A stretch of 64,000 bases of DNA from an uncultured Clostridia bacterium (GTDB lineage: Bacteria > Bacillota > Clostridia > Christensenellales > Borkfalkiaceae). A program made the translations under genes and the position numbers. The DNA lies in NCBI GenBank assembly GCA_934271065.1, contig CAKQQQ010000001.1:310001-374000 (forward strand). Direction: 5' to 3'. Below, in pieces: positions 43,681 through 52,969 of this stretch. The notes beneath the pieces were generated by a model that searched no databases, was not told where the DNA came from, and saw nothing but the letters and a program-made list of their open reading frames with translations. Every line of letters begins with the position of its first letter. Position 1 is the first letter of the stretch.

Positions 43681-45094
43681 GCCGCGAAGCGAGTTTTACC
43701 CACTCGGGCATCAGACGAATAAACTCCGCGTTGTTTTCGGTTTTAGACATCATTTCAAGCAGATTTTCGCATGCGTTTTTATCGTTTTCAAACATTTTGC
43801 GAACCTGATTGGCGCAACTGATTTCGGGCGCAGTCAAAAGAAGATCGTCTTTTCGCGTTCCCGATTTATAAATATCTATCGCGGGGAAAATTCGCCTTTC
43901 GGAAAGTTCGCGCGATAAATGCAATTCCATATTGCCCGTGCCTTTGAATTCTTCGTAAATCACTTCGTCCATCTTACTGCCCGTATCGACCAGCACCGTT
44001 GCGATGATTGTAAGACTGCCCACGCCGACGACGTTTCGCGCCGTGCCGAAGAATTTTTTGGGGAACTGCAACGCACCGATCTCCATACCGCCCGACAGAG
44101 TTTTACCCGACGACGGGGCAACGGCGTTGTAAGCCCTTGCCAATCTCGTAATGCTGTCAAGCAATATAATAACGTGTTTACCCGTTTCTACTTCCCTTTT
44201 TGCCCTGTCAAGTACGAGTTCGGCGATTTTTATATGATGTTCGGGCGACTGATCGAACGTTGAACTTACCACGTCGCCACCGATATTTTCACGCATATCG
44301 GTCACTTCTTCCGGTCTCTCGTCAATAAGCAAAGTTATAAGTTTTGCTTCCGGATACGCCGTATCGAGCGCGTTTGCTATTTTTTTAAGCAAAGTGGTTT
44401 TCCCCGCTTTCGGCGGAGCGACTATCAATCCCCTTTGTCCTTTGCCTATAGGCGCGAACAGGTCGATGCATCGCAAAGACAAATCGTTGGTCTCGCTGCC
44501 ACGTTCGAGAGTATATCTCTCAATCGGAAAGTGCGGAACAAGGGTATCGAAATCCGCCCTTACCGTCATAGGAGAACGGGATACGTCTATATCGTTTACC
44601 GTTATAACCTTAGTAAGAGCGTCCGCTTTTGAATCTACTCTTCTGCTTTTACCGGCGACGTAATCGCCGTTTCTTAAATTGTTGCTTTTAATAAGCGCAG
44701 GCGCAACGAACACGTCTTCGGAAGAATTGTCGTAGTTTACGGGTCTTATAAACCCGTAACTTTCATTCGGATTTAATTCGAGAACACCCTCGACTTTTCG
44801 TTCTTCCAACTCTTTGTCGCCCGCGCTTTTAGAGCGAAACGTAAGGACGTTTTCTTTGTGAAACGTTGAATTCAAACCGGTAACTTCTCCATACGTTTGA
44901 AGCGGCGGCCGCCCCGGCCCGCGCTTTGAAGCGCCTTCGGGGCGATCTCCGCGTTCTTGCAGGTCTAATATAGTCTCGATAAGAGTTTCTTTATTCGCCG
45001 TGCCCGGCTTTCCGCCGAATTCGTTTCTTAAAACGTTCCTTAAATCGTGTATACCGACTTCTTTAAGTTCGTCGCGAGTATATTTGTTTTTCAT
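43676..45094 (-). CDS. rho: Transcription termination factor Rho
   Basis: A protein of 472 residues. N-terminal helical domain (DELKEVGIHDLRNVLR), a basic linker with GPGRPP, a cold-shock-type RNA-binding domain (about 100-165, GYGFIR-like ESYGFIRP), then the RecA-like motor with Walker A PPKAGKTTLLKKIA and VILLDSITRLARAYN. It is a hexameric RNA helicase that ends transcription. It starts 1 base after the UlaG-like MBL gene, so both share the long leader at 45714-45856. Confidence 0.97.
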   Translation of the reverse strand: MKNKYTRDELKEVGIHDLRNVLRNEFGGKPGTANKETLIETILDLQERGDRPEGASKRGPGRPPLQTYGEVTGLNSTFHKENVLTFRSKSAGDKELEERKVEGVLELNPNESYGFIRPVNYDNSSEDVFVAPALIKSNNLRNGDYVAGKSRRVDSKADALTKVITVNDIDVSRSPMTVRADFDTLVPHFPIERYTLERGSETNDLSLRCIDLFAPIGKGQRGLIVAPPKAGKTTLLKKIANALDTAYPEAKLITLLIDERPEEVTDMRENIGGDVVSSTFDQSPEHHIKIAELVLDRAKREVETGKHVIILLDSITRLARAYNAVAPSSGKTLSGGMEIGALQFPKKFFGTARNVVGVGSLTIIATVLVDTGSKMDEVIYEEFKGTGNMELHLSRELSERRIFPAIDIYKSGTRKDDLLLTAPEISCANQVRKMFENDKNACENLLEMMSKTENNAEFIRLMPEWVKLASRR

Positions 45095-45095
45095 A

Positions 45096-45713
45096 TTACG
45101 CCTCCGCAGCAGTCATTACGCAGATTTTCGTGGAATCGGGTAAATCCGCGAGTTCGATTTCGATTTCGTCGCCGACCGTTTCGTACGGTATATTGACGGA
45201 AAATAAGAATTTTTCAACGCCGTCGACGTCGATATCGAGATTTTTCGTTTTATAATGCATAGGTATTACGATTTTCGGATGAAGATTGGCAACGTAGTTC
45301 GCCGCTTCTTTACCGTCAATCGTATATTTGCCGCCGACGGGAATAAATAAAACGTCCGTTTCTCCGACGTCTTCGACAAGAGAATCGCTTAAATATTCGC
45401 CGACGTCTCCGAGATGGCAAAAAGTAACGCCGTCGACGCTGAATTTGAACGCGACGTTCTTTCCGCGCAGTTTACCCAACGACGCGTCGTGATAAGTTTC
45501 TACGCCCAAAAAGCCCGAACGGGTTTCGCGGACGACTTCGCCACAGTCTACGCCTTTAACGTAATCGTGGTCGAAATGGTCGTGCGAAACGGTACAATAA
45601 TCGGCGCGGACGTTTTTCATCGGATAACCTATTCCGCTAAATGGATCGGTTACTACCGATTTGTCTTTACCCCGAAGTAAAAAACAAGAATGACCGAGAT
45701 ATTTGATTTTCAT
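45096..45713 (-). CDS. MBL-fold metal-dependent hydrolase (UPF0173/UlaG-like)
   Basis: A protein of 205 residues. The metallo-beta-lactamase motif is SHDHFDHDY, with GHSCFLL at the N terminus, CHLGDVGEYL and IPMHYKT. It is close to the UPF0173 hydrolases related to L-ascorbate-6-phosphate lactonase; the substrate is unknown. It is the promoter-proximal gene of a two-gene unit with rho. Confidence 0.87.
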   Translation of the reverse strand: MKIKYLGHSCFLLRGKDKSVVTDPFSGIGYPMKNVRADYCTVSHDHFDHDYVKGVDCGEVVRETRSGFLGVETYHDASLGKLRGKNVAFKFSVDGVTFCHLGDVGEYLSDSLVEDVGETDVLFIPVGGKYTIDGKEAANYVANLHPKIVIPMHYKTKNLDIDVDGVEKFLFSVNIPYETVGDEIEIELADLPDSTKICVMTAAEA

Positions 45714-45856
45714 CGTTACTCCGCAATTGAAAAATATAAAGATATAAGAGTTAAAGTGGAAAATAAAATTAAAAAAAGTAAAAATAAAAATTTGAAAAAC
45801 AGAAAGCGTAAAAACCAGACGCTATCAAGACGCGCTTTACGCGCGTCGTCAATCGA
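45714..45856 (-). promoter_or_regulatory. Long, T-rich leader of the MBL-rho operon
   Basis: After the promoter the RNA begins with a stable hairpin GACGCGC-GTAAA-GCGCGTC, then a weaker AGCGT / ACGCT stem. Almost 90 bases of U-rich, G-poor sequence follow before the MBL gene. No reading frame is present. Rho autoregulates by attenuation in other bacteria, so a role in feedback is plausible (inference). Confidence 0.5.
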
Positions 45857-45885
45857 ATTGTACTACAAAAAAACCGAAATGTAAA
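45857..45885 (-). promoter_or_regulatory. MBL-rho promoter
   Basis: On the minus strand TTTACA (45880-45885), 17-base spacer, TACAAT (45857-45862). Confidence 0.75.
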
Positions 45886-45931
45886 GGAAGATACTCTCAA
45901 AACGAATAATATTTTATTATTTTCGCTTGTT

Positions 45932-47458
45932 TTACGCCCGAAAACGATATTTTTCGGCAATAGCCATCGCTATCTTTATCCCGTCGACGGCTGCGCTCAT
46001 AATACCGCCCGCATAACCGCACCCTTCTCCGCAAGGATAGAGATTAGGTACGGAAACGGAAGTAAAATCCTTATCTCTCGTAATTCTGATCGGGGAAGAC
46101 GATCTCGTTTCCGCGCCCGTAAGCAGGGCGTCCCCGTCGGCAAAACCTTTTAATTTAGTATTCATATCAAGAATACCCGTTTTGAGACAGTCGTTCACTA
46201 TTTTAGGAAATATCCCGTTGAGATCGGCCGTAGTAACGCGACCGTAAGTCGGCTTTACCGAGCCAAAACTCGCGCTTGCTTCGCCGTTAAAATAGTCGCC
46301 GAGCCGCTGAACGGGCGCAGAATAATCTTTGCCGCCGAGTTCAAACGCTTTTCGTTCGATTTTCCGCTGTAATTCAACGCCGCCTAAAACTCCGTCGTAA
46401 AAATCGGCGGGGGTTATTTCGCAAAGTACGGCGGAATTGCTGTTTTCGCCGTAGCGCGCGTATAAACTCATTCCGTTCGTAACCACGCCGCCCGCTTCGC
46501 TCGCCGCGGGAACGACCACGCCGCCGGGGCACATACAAAAAGTGAAAACTCCGCGTTCGGATTTATGGCTTGCAAGCCGATAATCCGCCGCAGGCAATAG
46601 TTTCGCGAATTTTTTACCGTATTGCGCTTCGTCTATAAATTCTCTTTTATGTTCGATTCTAAGCCCCATGGCAAACGGTTTTCGTTCCATCGCGACGCCT
46701 TCGTTAAAAAGTTCGGAAAAAGTATCGCGCGCGCTGTGCCCTATCGCAAGCACGACGTCGTCGGCTTCTATATCCGCTCCGTTTACCCTTGCGGCTGCTA
46801 TCTTTCCCGAGCGATAAACGAATTTCTCCAACTTGCTGTTAAAAAGTACTTTACCGCCGAGTTTTTCGATTTCGAGACGAATATTTTTAACCGTTGCAGG
46901 TAATTTATCGCTGCCGATATGCGGCTTTGACTCGTATCTGATTTCTTCGGGCGCGCCGTGAGCGACGAATTCTTCCAGCACGGTTTTTATCAACGGATTA
47001 GAAACGCCCGTATTCAGTTTTCCGTCCGAAAAAGTTCCCGCGCCGCCTTCGCCGAATTGCACGTTGCTTTCCGAATCCAATATACCGGATTTTGAAAAGA
47101 GTTCGACGGACTTCGCGCGTTCTTCAACGCTTTTACCGCGCTCGATAACTATCGGCTTGAACCCGGCGCGCGCAAGAAACAGAGCGCAAAACATTCCCGC
47201 AGGTCCGAAACCAACGATAATAACGCGTTTTTTCGTATCGCAAAGGGGAAACGAAATCGCTTCTTTAACAGGCTCGTCATAGCCGATTTCCGCGCTATAA
47301 ACGAACTTTACGTCGTTTTTATCACGCGCGTCGACAGACTTTTTAAGTACCTTGAAATATTTTACGCGAGATAATTTCATTCCCGCTTTTTTACAGACGA
47401 GTTTAATCAGTTCGCCTTCGGGCGCGCCTACGGGCAAAGATACGTTATCGATTTTCAT
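45932..47458 (-). CDS. FAD-dependent dehydrogenase of the COG2509 type
   Basis: A protein of 508 residues. An N-terminal domain of about 75 residues is followed by the dinucleotide-binding motif VIIVGFGPAGMFCALFLARAG, then FGEGGAGTFSDGKLNTG and the C-terminal LYPCGEGCGYAGGIMSAAVDG, all typical of this uncharacterised flavoprotein family. The reaction is unknown. It overlaps the preceding HI0933-family gene by 4 bases, so two flavoproteins are made together. Confidence 0.88.
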   Translation of the reverse strand: MKIDNVSLPVGAPEGELIKLVCKKAGMKLSRVKYFKVLKKSVDARDKNDVKFVYSAEIGYDEPVKEAISFPLCDTKKRVIIVGFGPAGMFCALFLARAGFKPIVIERGKSVEERAKSVELFSKSGILDSESNVQFGEGGAGTFSDGKLNTGVSNPLIKTVLEEFVAHGAPEEIRYESKPHIGSDKLPATVKNIRLEIEKLGGKVLFNSKLEKFVYRSGKIAAARVNGADIEADDVVLAIGHSARDTFSELFNEGVAMERKPFAMGLRIEHKREFIDEAQYGKKFAKLLPAADYRLASHKSERGVFTFCMCPGGVVVPAASEAGGVVTNGMSLYARYGENSNSAVLCEITPADFYDGVLGGVELQRKIERKAFELGGKDYSAPVQRLGDYFNGEASASFGSVKPTYGRVTTADLNGIFPKIVNDCLKTGILDMNTKLKGFADGDALLTGAETRSSSPIRITRDKDFTSVSVPNLYPCGEGCGYAGGIMSAAVDGIKIAMAIAEKYRFRA

Positions 47459-48675
47459 TTTTTAAGCAAATCCTCCGAAGCCGCCATTGCGCTCGAATAC
47501 GCCCATTGCAGATTAAATCCGCCACAATCTCCGTCCACGTCAAGCGTTTCGCCCACGACGTATAAGCCGTCGACGAGTTTACTCTCCATAGTGCTTTCGT
47601 TCACTTCCGAAAATTTTACGCCGCCGCGCGTAACCTGCGCACCGTCAAAGCCTAGCGTACCGAGCACTCTTACCGGAAAGTTTTTAAGTTTTTCGGCAAG
47701 ACGCGCCGCGAGCGCGTACGGCGACTTTCCTTTGTCTGTCAAAGCGTAAACCGCCCTTGCAAGACTGCCGTGCACTATTCCGCTAAGCAACTTTTCTCCG
47801 TCGGCGTACGGTAAAGTCTCGATTTTTCCGATTAAAATCTCTTCGAGTCGTTTTTGAGTGTATTCGGGCAAAAACGATAAAGCGAGCGTCACGTCATTAT
47901 TTCCGACGACGTAAGGCGAGACCGAAAATATCGCGTTGCCGCTTAACCCGTAATCGGTAAACAAAACGTCGCCCCGAGCGCTTGCCGTTTTTTTATCCCC
48001 GACGAAAACCGTAACGTCCGCTTCCGTTTTAACGCCCTTTAATCCCTTGATAGCCGATTTATCGGTAATAAGTTGCACTATCGACGGATAAGTTGCGGTT
48101 ACGGTATGCCCTAACGATTTTGCAAGAACATATCCCGAACCGTCGCTTCCGTATTGCGCGCCCGACTTTCCGCCGCAGGCGATTATCGCTTTACGCGCCG
48201 TAACCGTCCTTCCGTCGCCCGATTGCGCGATAAAAAGACCGTCATCGTCCTTTTTTAAGCCGACGCAGTTAAATTCGTAAAACACGCTTGCATTTTCATA
48301 CAGAAGTTTATCTTTCAGCGATTCCGCGACGGAAGACGCCTGCCGAGACGACGGATACGCCTTATCGCCTTCGTAGCAAACGGGTACGCCGACGGATAAA
48401 AACCATTCCGCCAAGGATCGATTATCAAAGCGGCTTAACGCGTTTTCCACGTTCGCGCCGCAAACCGAATGATACCTGTCCACCGAAACGCGCGCGTTGG
48501 TAATGTTGCACCGCCCGTTGCCCGTAGCGGAAACCTTTTTGCACAGTCTCGGATTACGTTCGAGAAGAGCGACCGCATCGCCGTACCGCTCGGCAAGATT
48601 ACACGCCGCCACCGCGCCGGAAAATCCGCCACCGACTATTAAAACTTCATAAATTCGATTCATAGTTTTATCCAT
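47455..48675 (-). CDS. HI0933/BaiN-family NAD(P)/FAD-dependent oxidoreductase
   Basis: A protein of 406 residues. FAD motif VLIVGGGFSGAVAACNLAERYG, then KKVSATGNGRCNITN, which is diagnostic for the HI0933 family, and the C-terminal GETLDVDGDCGGFNLQWAYSSA. BaiN is a member linked to bile acid dehydroxylation, but most members are uncharacterised. An alternative start lies four codons in (MNRIYEV). Neither has a Shine-Dalgarno site; an AT-rich -10-like TATATA lies close upstream. Confidence 0.87.
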   Translation of the reverse strand: MDKTMNRIYEVLIVGGGFSGAVAACNLAERYGDAVALLERNPRLCKKVSATGNGRCNITNARVSVDRYHSVCGANVENALSRFDNRSLAEWFLSVGVPVCYEGDKAYPSSRQASSVAESLKDKLLYENASVFYEFNCVGLKKDDDGLFIAQSGDGRTVTARKAIIACGGKSGAQYGSDGSGYVLAKSLGHTVTATYPSIVQLITDKSAIKGLKGVKTEADVTVFVGDKKTASARGDVLFTDYGLSGNAIFSVSPYVVGNNDVTLALSFLPEYTQKRLEEILIGKIETLPYADGEKLLSGIVHGSLARAVYALTDKGKSPYALAARLAEKLKNFPVRVLGTLGFDGAQVTRGGVKFSEVNESTMESKLVDGLYVVGETLDVDGDCGGFNLQWAYSSAMAASEDLLKK

Positions 48676-48755
48676 ACGTTCGTATATATAATATCACAAT
48701 TATCCGAAAAAGAAAATAAAATCGTCTATGGTCTGCCACTTTTAATATATTTTAG

Positions 48756-48784
48756 TTGACAGTAACGCATTTTTACACTAAAAT
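48756..48784 (+). promoter_or_regulatory. Promoter of the coiled-coil membrane protein
   Basis: TTGACA (48756-48761), 17-base spacer, TAAAAT (48779-48784). The gene starts 32 bases further on, with AACGGGAG before the ATG. Confidence 0.85.
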
Positions 48785-48816
48785 ATACTCATTCCTTAAA
48801 TTGAACGGGAGAATAA

Positions 48817-50334
48817 ATGTTTAACTTACTTGCTCAAAAAAGCAATTCCTATATCGCCGACGCAATATACGGTTATTTCGCTAAAACGCTCGGCTCGTGG
48901 CAATCGGTAGTACAGATCGCCGTCGTGTTCGCGTTCGCGATACTTTTAGTTTTTTTTCTCGCGGCGGCTATATTCAACCCTAAAACTCTGCGTAAGCGTA
49001 AAGAAAAAAAAATTCACGTTCTGCACGCAAAAATCGTTAAACTCAATTCCGAAATCGCCGAACTGAAAGACGAATGCGATAAAATAGACGAAGACACCGT
49101 TAAAGCAAAAAACGACGCCGAAAAAAAAATAGCGACGTTACGCTTGTGCGATAAAAATTTATCCGCGTCCGCGCTCGAAAGCGGTAAGGATTTCAAAAAC
49201 ACGGAAACGGAATCGGAAAAACGCGCAGACGTTCTCGGAAAAATGATTTACGACGTAAATCGCGATCTTGAAATTTACAACCGCGAGAGCGACGCAAAAA
49301 AAACCGCTTTGACCGCAAAACGCAAAGCAAAAGAAAACGAACTCAACTCCCTGCTCGACAAAAGCAAAACGCGCCGCAAAGGTCTTGAAAAAAAATCGGC
49401 AAAAAAAGGCTCGTATCCAGAACTCGACCGCAGACGCAAACTTCAGGAAAGCGAGATTCGCGCGCTCGAAGAATTAAGGGTTGCGAAAGAAGAGTACGAA
49501 CTTGCTTGCGAACGCAGAGCGCAAGCCGAAAAAAACCGCGTAACCGCGCTTGAAAACGCAAAAGCGGAAATCGAAGAAAAACGAAAACTCGACAAACTTA
49601 TAAAGCAGACCGAAAAATCCGACGAACAACAAATTCCCACGCCGAACGAACCCGTCGCCGAACAGGATAGAACCGAAGTCCAACTTATCATTTCCGACCC
49701 GAACGGCAACGGAGAAGCGATTATAACGGAAAGCCCCGCCCCGATCGAGCCGCAATCAGAACCCGTTGAAGAAAAGGTTGAAACCGAAACGAAAAGCGAC
49801 GACAATATCGACGATTTCGTGCAGTTGACTTTTGACGACGATTTTCACGAAGAAGTCGTATTTACACAAGTGGATGCCGACGACGGAACGATTATTTCTC
49901 AGGAAGAAGTAACGCCGGCCGCCCCCGTAACCGACGAAATTACAGCCACGAACACCGAAACGACAAATTTAACTTCGACAGAAAACGCATATCTTGAAGG
50001 CTTTTCGCCGGAAGAACCTAACTCGTTATGGAAAATTGTTAAATCGGACGATCAATTCGTCGCATATCTTATCGCTAACGGCAGAAAAATCGCAAGAACG
50101 GATAAACAACCGACCGTCCCGCTCGTTAAGGCAGACGTCGTAATAGTTAAGAAATACCTTAAAAAGCGACGCGCGGAATACGTTGACACCGAGAACGCTC
50201 ATTATTTTATCGTAAACAACAAGAAGGGAAAACCTATTTTGTACGGCGAACGGCGCGGAGACGAAGAGTCTTCCAGACGCGATGCCGAAACCGCTTTCGA
50301 TTTGGTAAAAAGCGATATTAAAGTAATAATTTAA
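48817..50334 (+). CDS. Membrane-anchored coiled-coil protein of unknown function
   Basis: 505 residues, not recognised as a named family. One membrane helix (about 33-55, VVQIAVVFAFAILLVFFLAAAIF). A long charged coiled coil rich in Lys, Glu and Ala follows (about 60-275), then an acidic, Glu/Pro/Thr-rich linker (about 280-405). A small globular C-terminal domain (about 408-505) starts SLWKIVKSDDQFVAYLIANGRKI and resembles the short beta-rich YegP/DUF1508 repeat pattern (weak). It stands alone with a strong promoter and terminator. A structural or wall-associated role is only a guess. Confidence 0.85.
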   Translation: MFNLLAQKSNSYIADAIYGYFAKTLGSWQSVVQIAVVFAFAILLVFFLAAAIFNPKTLRKRKEKKIHVLHAKIVKLNSEIAELKDECDKIDEDTVKAKNDAEKKIATLRLCDKNLSASALESGKDFKNTETESEKRADVLGKMIYDVNRDLEIYNRESDAKKTALTAKRKAKENELNSLLDKSKTRRKGLEKKSAKKGSYPELDRRRKLQESEIRALEELRVAKEEYELACERRAQAEKNRVTALENAKAEIEEKRKLDKLIKQTEKSDEQQIPTPNEPVAEQDRTEVQLIISDPNGNGEAIITESPAPIEPQSEPVEEKVETETKSDDNIDDFVQLTFDDDFHEEVVFTQVDADDGTIISQEEVTPAAPVTDEITATNTETTNLTSTENAYLEGFSPEEPNSLWKIVKSDDQFVAYLIANGRKIARTDKQPTVPLVKADVVIVKKYLKKRRAEYVDTENAHYFIVNNKKGKPILYGERRGDEESSRRDAETAFDLVKSDIKVII

Positions 50335-50348
50335 CGCGATAAACGCGC

Positions 50349-50386
50349 AACGTCCCGACGGCTTGATTGCCGTCGGGACGTTCTTT
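50349..50386 (+). terminator. Terminator of the coiled-coil gene
   Basis: Perfect 14-base stem AACGTCCCGACGGC / GCCGTCGGGACGTT with a 6-base loop, followed by CTTTT. Confidence 0.85.
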
Positions 50387-50445
50387 TACGGTTAATGAAC
50401 TCGCATTTATTATTATAACGGTTTATATCCCACAAACCGCCCGTC

Positions 50446-50988
50446 TTATTTTTCGTAGACGGAAGGTTTCAACACTCCTATAAAAGGAATATTTCTGTAT
50501 AAGCCCGCGTAATCGAGCCCGTATCCGACTACGAATTCGTTACCGACTTCAAAGCCCGTATAATCAACGTGTACGTCGGTTTCCCTTCTCGACGGTTTAT
50601 CGAGCAGAGCGCATATTTTTATCGACGCGGGATTACGCGCTTCGAGCAAATGTTTAAGATACTTCATAGTATAACCGCTATCTACTATATCTTCGACGAT
50701 AACGACGTCTTTACCTTCGATTTTGTTATCGAGATCTTTAATCATCTTTACTTCGCCCGACGATTTAACGCCGTTTCCGTAACTCGATATAGACATAAAA
50801 TCGATTGAAAGCGGTAATCTCATTTCACGAATTAAATCGGTAAAAAACATTACGCTGCCTTTAAGAATAGCCACCATAAGCGGCTTCTTGCCCGCATAAT
50901 CTTCGTCAAGGCGTTTAGCAAGGTCTTTAATTCTCTCTGCAAGTTGTTCTTTTGAGAACAGTACTTTTTCCAAAATCTCTTCGTACAT
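50446..50988 (-). CDS. hpt: Hypoxanthine phosphoribosyltransferase
   Basis: A protein of 180 residues, standard length. PRPP-binding motif DVVIVEDIVDSGYTM, with LMVAILKGSVMFFTDLIR and FVVGYGLDYAGLYRNIPFIGVL. It salvages hypoxanthine and guanine. It starts 2 bases after tilS, as in many Firmicutes (tilS-hpt). Confidence 0.96.
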   Translation of the reverse strand: MYEEILEKVLFSKEQLAERIKDLAKRLDEDYAGKKPLMVAILKGSVMFFTDLIREMRLPLSIDFMSISSYGNGVKSSGEVKMIKDLDNKIEGKDVVIVEDIVDSGYTMKYLKHLLEARNPASIKICALLDKPSRRETDVHVDYTGFEVGNEFVVGYGLDYAGLYRNIPFIGVLKPSVYEK

Positions 50989-50990
50989 TT

Positions 50991-52307
50991 TTATCTCCTA
51001 TAAATACACGCCGCCGCGCGCGACGATTTTTCATCGAGTTTAATATTGTCGGATATTTCGACTCCGCAAACGAGATACACTTCGCTGCCCACGCAGACGA
51101 GCGGTATAGAGTCTCGTTTACGAATCGGGATTTTTTTATCCGTAAAATAATCGTTAAGACTTTTTTTTGCTCCCCCGAACTTCCTGAACGCGTCGCCTGC
51201 CCTTCTGCATCTGACAACCGCGCCTTTCGGAATTTTGTCCGCATCGAACACGAGTACGGTAGGAAAATCGTCAAGTAAAGTTTTCGCCGATTGCGGGGCT
51301 GTAACGCTAAATTCAAGATCGCCGACGAAATCGGAAAACTTACCCATTCCGAACGGAGTTTCACAAACGATTTTTTCGGTTTCGGGTAAATATATGGTTA
51401 CGTCGTCGTATTCACGGACGGCTTTTATCCCTTTCGGTAAATCGGCTTCCGCTCCGTTTTCAAGCGTTTTCAGCGAACTGACGGCGTCAACGTGAACTTT
51501 CGAATAATCTTTGCCCGCGCCGAGTTGTTTCATAGCGAATATTACCGCCCTTGAAAACAAACACTCAGGCGTTTCGATCGGAATTACGTACGCGCCGCCG
51601 TCACGAGAAATCGACTTTTTTGCAATCTCGTCCAAAAAAGCGTTTTCGCTTGCGGAAATTTCGGCAAATCTGCCTATCGCCTTTTCGGCTTCGGGAAATT
51701 TTGCAAGAATAATCGGCAAAATTTCGTTTCTTATATAATTGCGCGTGTATACGCTTTCAAAATTCGTCTCGTCGTCAACAAACGGTAAATCGTTATCTTT
51801 GACGTACTTTTCAATCTCCGACTTAGGAGTATGCGCGAAAGGACGAATTATCTTCCCGTCCGCAGTCGACTTCGCAATACCGGTAACGCCGGAAACGGAC
51901 GCGCCCCTAAACAGGTTGAACAATAAAGTTTCAACGCTGTCTGATAAATGGTGCGCGGTGGCAACCTTGGTACAAAAACCGCTGTCGATAGCCGAATAAA
52001 AACAATCGTACCGCAGAATACGCGCGCCTTCTTCAAGCGAGTATCCGTTATCGGCGGAAAATTTTATACAGTCTACCGAAAAGGTCTTTAATTCCACCCG
52101 TAATTTTGAGCATAAATCCGCCACGAATGCGCTGTCGCGCAGAGACGTTTCCCCGCGTATACCGTGCTCGACGTTTATTGCCTTAACGGTCACCCCCGCT
52201 TGTTCGGCATAAGCCGATAAGGCGTACAATAAAGCGACGGAGTCTTTACCCCCCGATAACGCAACCGCTATCACGTCACCGTTGTTTATCAGTTTATTAT
52301 CTAACAT
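50991..52307 (-). CDS. tilS: tRNA(Ile)-lysidine synthase
   Basis: 438 residues from the ATG at 52307. The PP-loop ATPase motif is ALSGGKDSVALLYAL; IRGETSLRDSAFV and TAHHLSDSVETLLFNLFRG are conserved. A C-terminal TilS domain follows from about 360. It modifies C34 of tRNA-Ile(CAU) to lysidine. An ATG seven codons earlier lies within the predicted promoter, so I preferred the later start. Confidence 0.94.
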   Translation of the reverse strand: MLDNKLINNGDVIAVALSGGKDSVALLYALSAYAEQAGVTVKAINVEHGIRGETSLRDSAFVADLCSKLRVELKTFSVDCIKFSADNGYSLEEGARILRYDCFYSAIDSGFCTKVATAHHLSDSVETLLFNLFRGASVSGVTGIAKSTADGKIIRPFAHTPKSEIEKYVKDNDLPFVDDETNFESVYTRNYIRNEILPIILAKFPEAEKAIGRFAEISASENAFLDEIAKKSISRDGGAYVIPIETPECLFSRAVIFAMKQLGAGKDYSKVHVDAVSSLKTLENGAEADLPKGIKAVREYDDVTIYLPETEKIVCETPFGMGKFSDFVGDLEFSVTAPQSAKTLLDDFPTVLVFDADKIPKGAVVRCRRAGDAFRKFGGAKKSLNDYFTDKKIPIRKRDSIPLVCVGSEVYLVCGVEISDNIKLDEKSSRAAACIYRR

Positions 52308-52318
52308 ACCGCCTGTAA

Positions 52319-52347
52319 ATTGTAACATAAACGACTAATTTTAACAA
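52319..52347 (-). promoter_or_regulatory. tilS-hpt promoter
   Basis: On the minus strand TTGTTA (52342-52347), 17-base spacer, TACAAT (52319-52324). It ends 11 bases before the tilS ATG. Confidence 0.65.
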
Positions 52348-52401
52348 GGAAAGAGCGGGAAAATAAAAAAATATTTTTTTTGAAAATATCGATAAATTTA
52401 G

Positions 52402-52430
52402 TTGACAAATGATTTCCAATAGTGTAATAT
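52402..52430 (+). promoter_or_regulatory. Promoter of the tRNA cluster
   Basis: TTGACA (52402-52407), 17-base spacer, TAATAT (52425-52430), 17 bases before the first tRNA. Confidence 0.85.
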
Positions 52431-52447
52431 GAGTAAGCATTCAGCGA

Positions 52448-52525
<78 letters not shown>

Positions 52526-52573
52526 TTGTTTTATTTCGGGCGGACGACCGCCCGCCCGAGACGAAGCATTTGT

Positions 52574-52650
52574 GGCGGCGTAGCTTAGTTGGTTATAGCG
52601 GCCGGTTCATACCCGGCAGGTCGTTGGTTCGAATCTGACCGCCGCTACCA
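52574..52650 (+). tRNA. tRNA-Met (CAT), elongator
   Basis: 77 bases with encoded CCA. Acceptor GGCGGCG / CGCCGCT, anticodon stem GCCGG / CCGGC, loop TTCATAC. Sequence resembles elongator tRNA-Met of Bacillus rather than tRNA-Ile2. The T stem has two wobble pairs. Confidence 0.95.
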
Positions 52651-52707
52651 GATAACGATTCGGCGTTGCCGATTTACATACATCAGCCCTTGCGGCTGAG
52701 ATCATAA

Positions 52708-52782
52708 GGCCCCTTGGTCAAGCGGTTAAGACATCGCCCTTTCACGGCGGTAACATGGGTTCGAATCCCGTAGGGGTCACCA
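52708..52782 (+). tRNA. tRNA-Glu (TTC)
   Basis: 75 bases with encoded CCA. Acceptor GGCCCCT / AGGGGTC, anticodon loop CTTTCAC with TTC, T arm ATGGGTTCGAATCCCGT. It is the last gene of the three-tRNA unit. Confidence 0.95.
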
Positions 52783-52792
52783 AACAAGTTAA

Positions 52793-52836
52793 ATGCGAAC
52801 CCGTTTCCTTTATGAAACGGGTTCGCATTTGTTTTT
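52793..52836 (+). terminator. tRNA cluster terminator
   Basis: Perfect stem ATGCGAACCCGTTTC / GAAACGGGTTCGCAT with a 6-base loop, followed by TTGTTTTT. Confidence 0.9.
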
Positions 52837-52863
52837 AAGTTAAAAAAGTAGGCGAAATCAATC

Positions 52864-52901
52864 AAAATAGGCACTTTCTTCGTTTGAAAGTGCCTATTTT
52901 T
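52864..52901. terminator. Second hairpin terminator before the NYN gene
   Basis: Perfect 15-base stem AAAATAGGCACTTTC / GAAAGTGCCTATTTT, 7-base loop, T run on the plus side and A run on the minus side. Confidence 0.8.
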
Positions 52902-52920
52902 CGTTTATATATAATTACGA

Positions 52921-52949
52921 TTGATTTTTTGTGTGAAAAATGATAATAT
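52921..52949 (+). promoter_or_regulatory. Promoter of the NYN gene
   Basis: TTGATT (52921-52926), 17-base spacer, TAATAT (52944-52949); AAGGAGAG follows before the ATG at 52970. Confidence 0.75.
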
Positions 52950-52969
52950 ATAAACTAAGGAGAGTTGTT

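Noticed and set aside
52574..52650. CAT-anticodon tRNA next to tilS considered as tRNA-Ile2, the lysidine substrate.
   Set aside because: Acceptor stem and loop TTCATAC match elongator tRNA-Met; Ile2 tRNAs carry a CTCATAA loop and a different acceptor.
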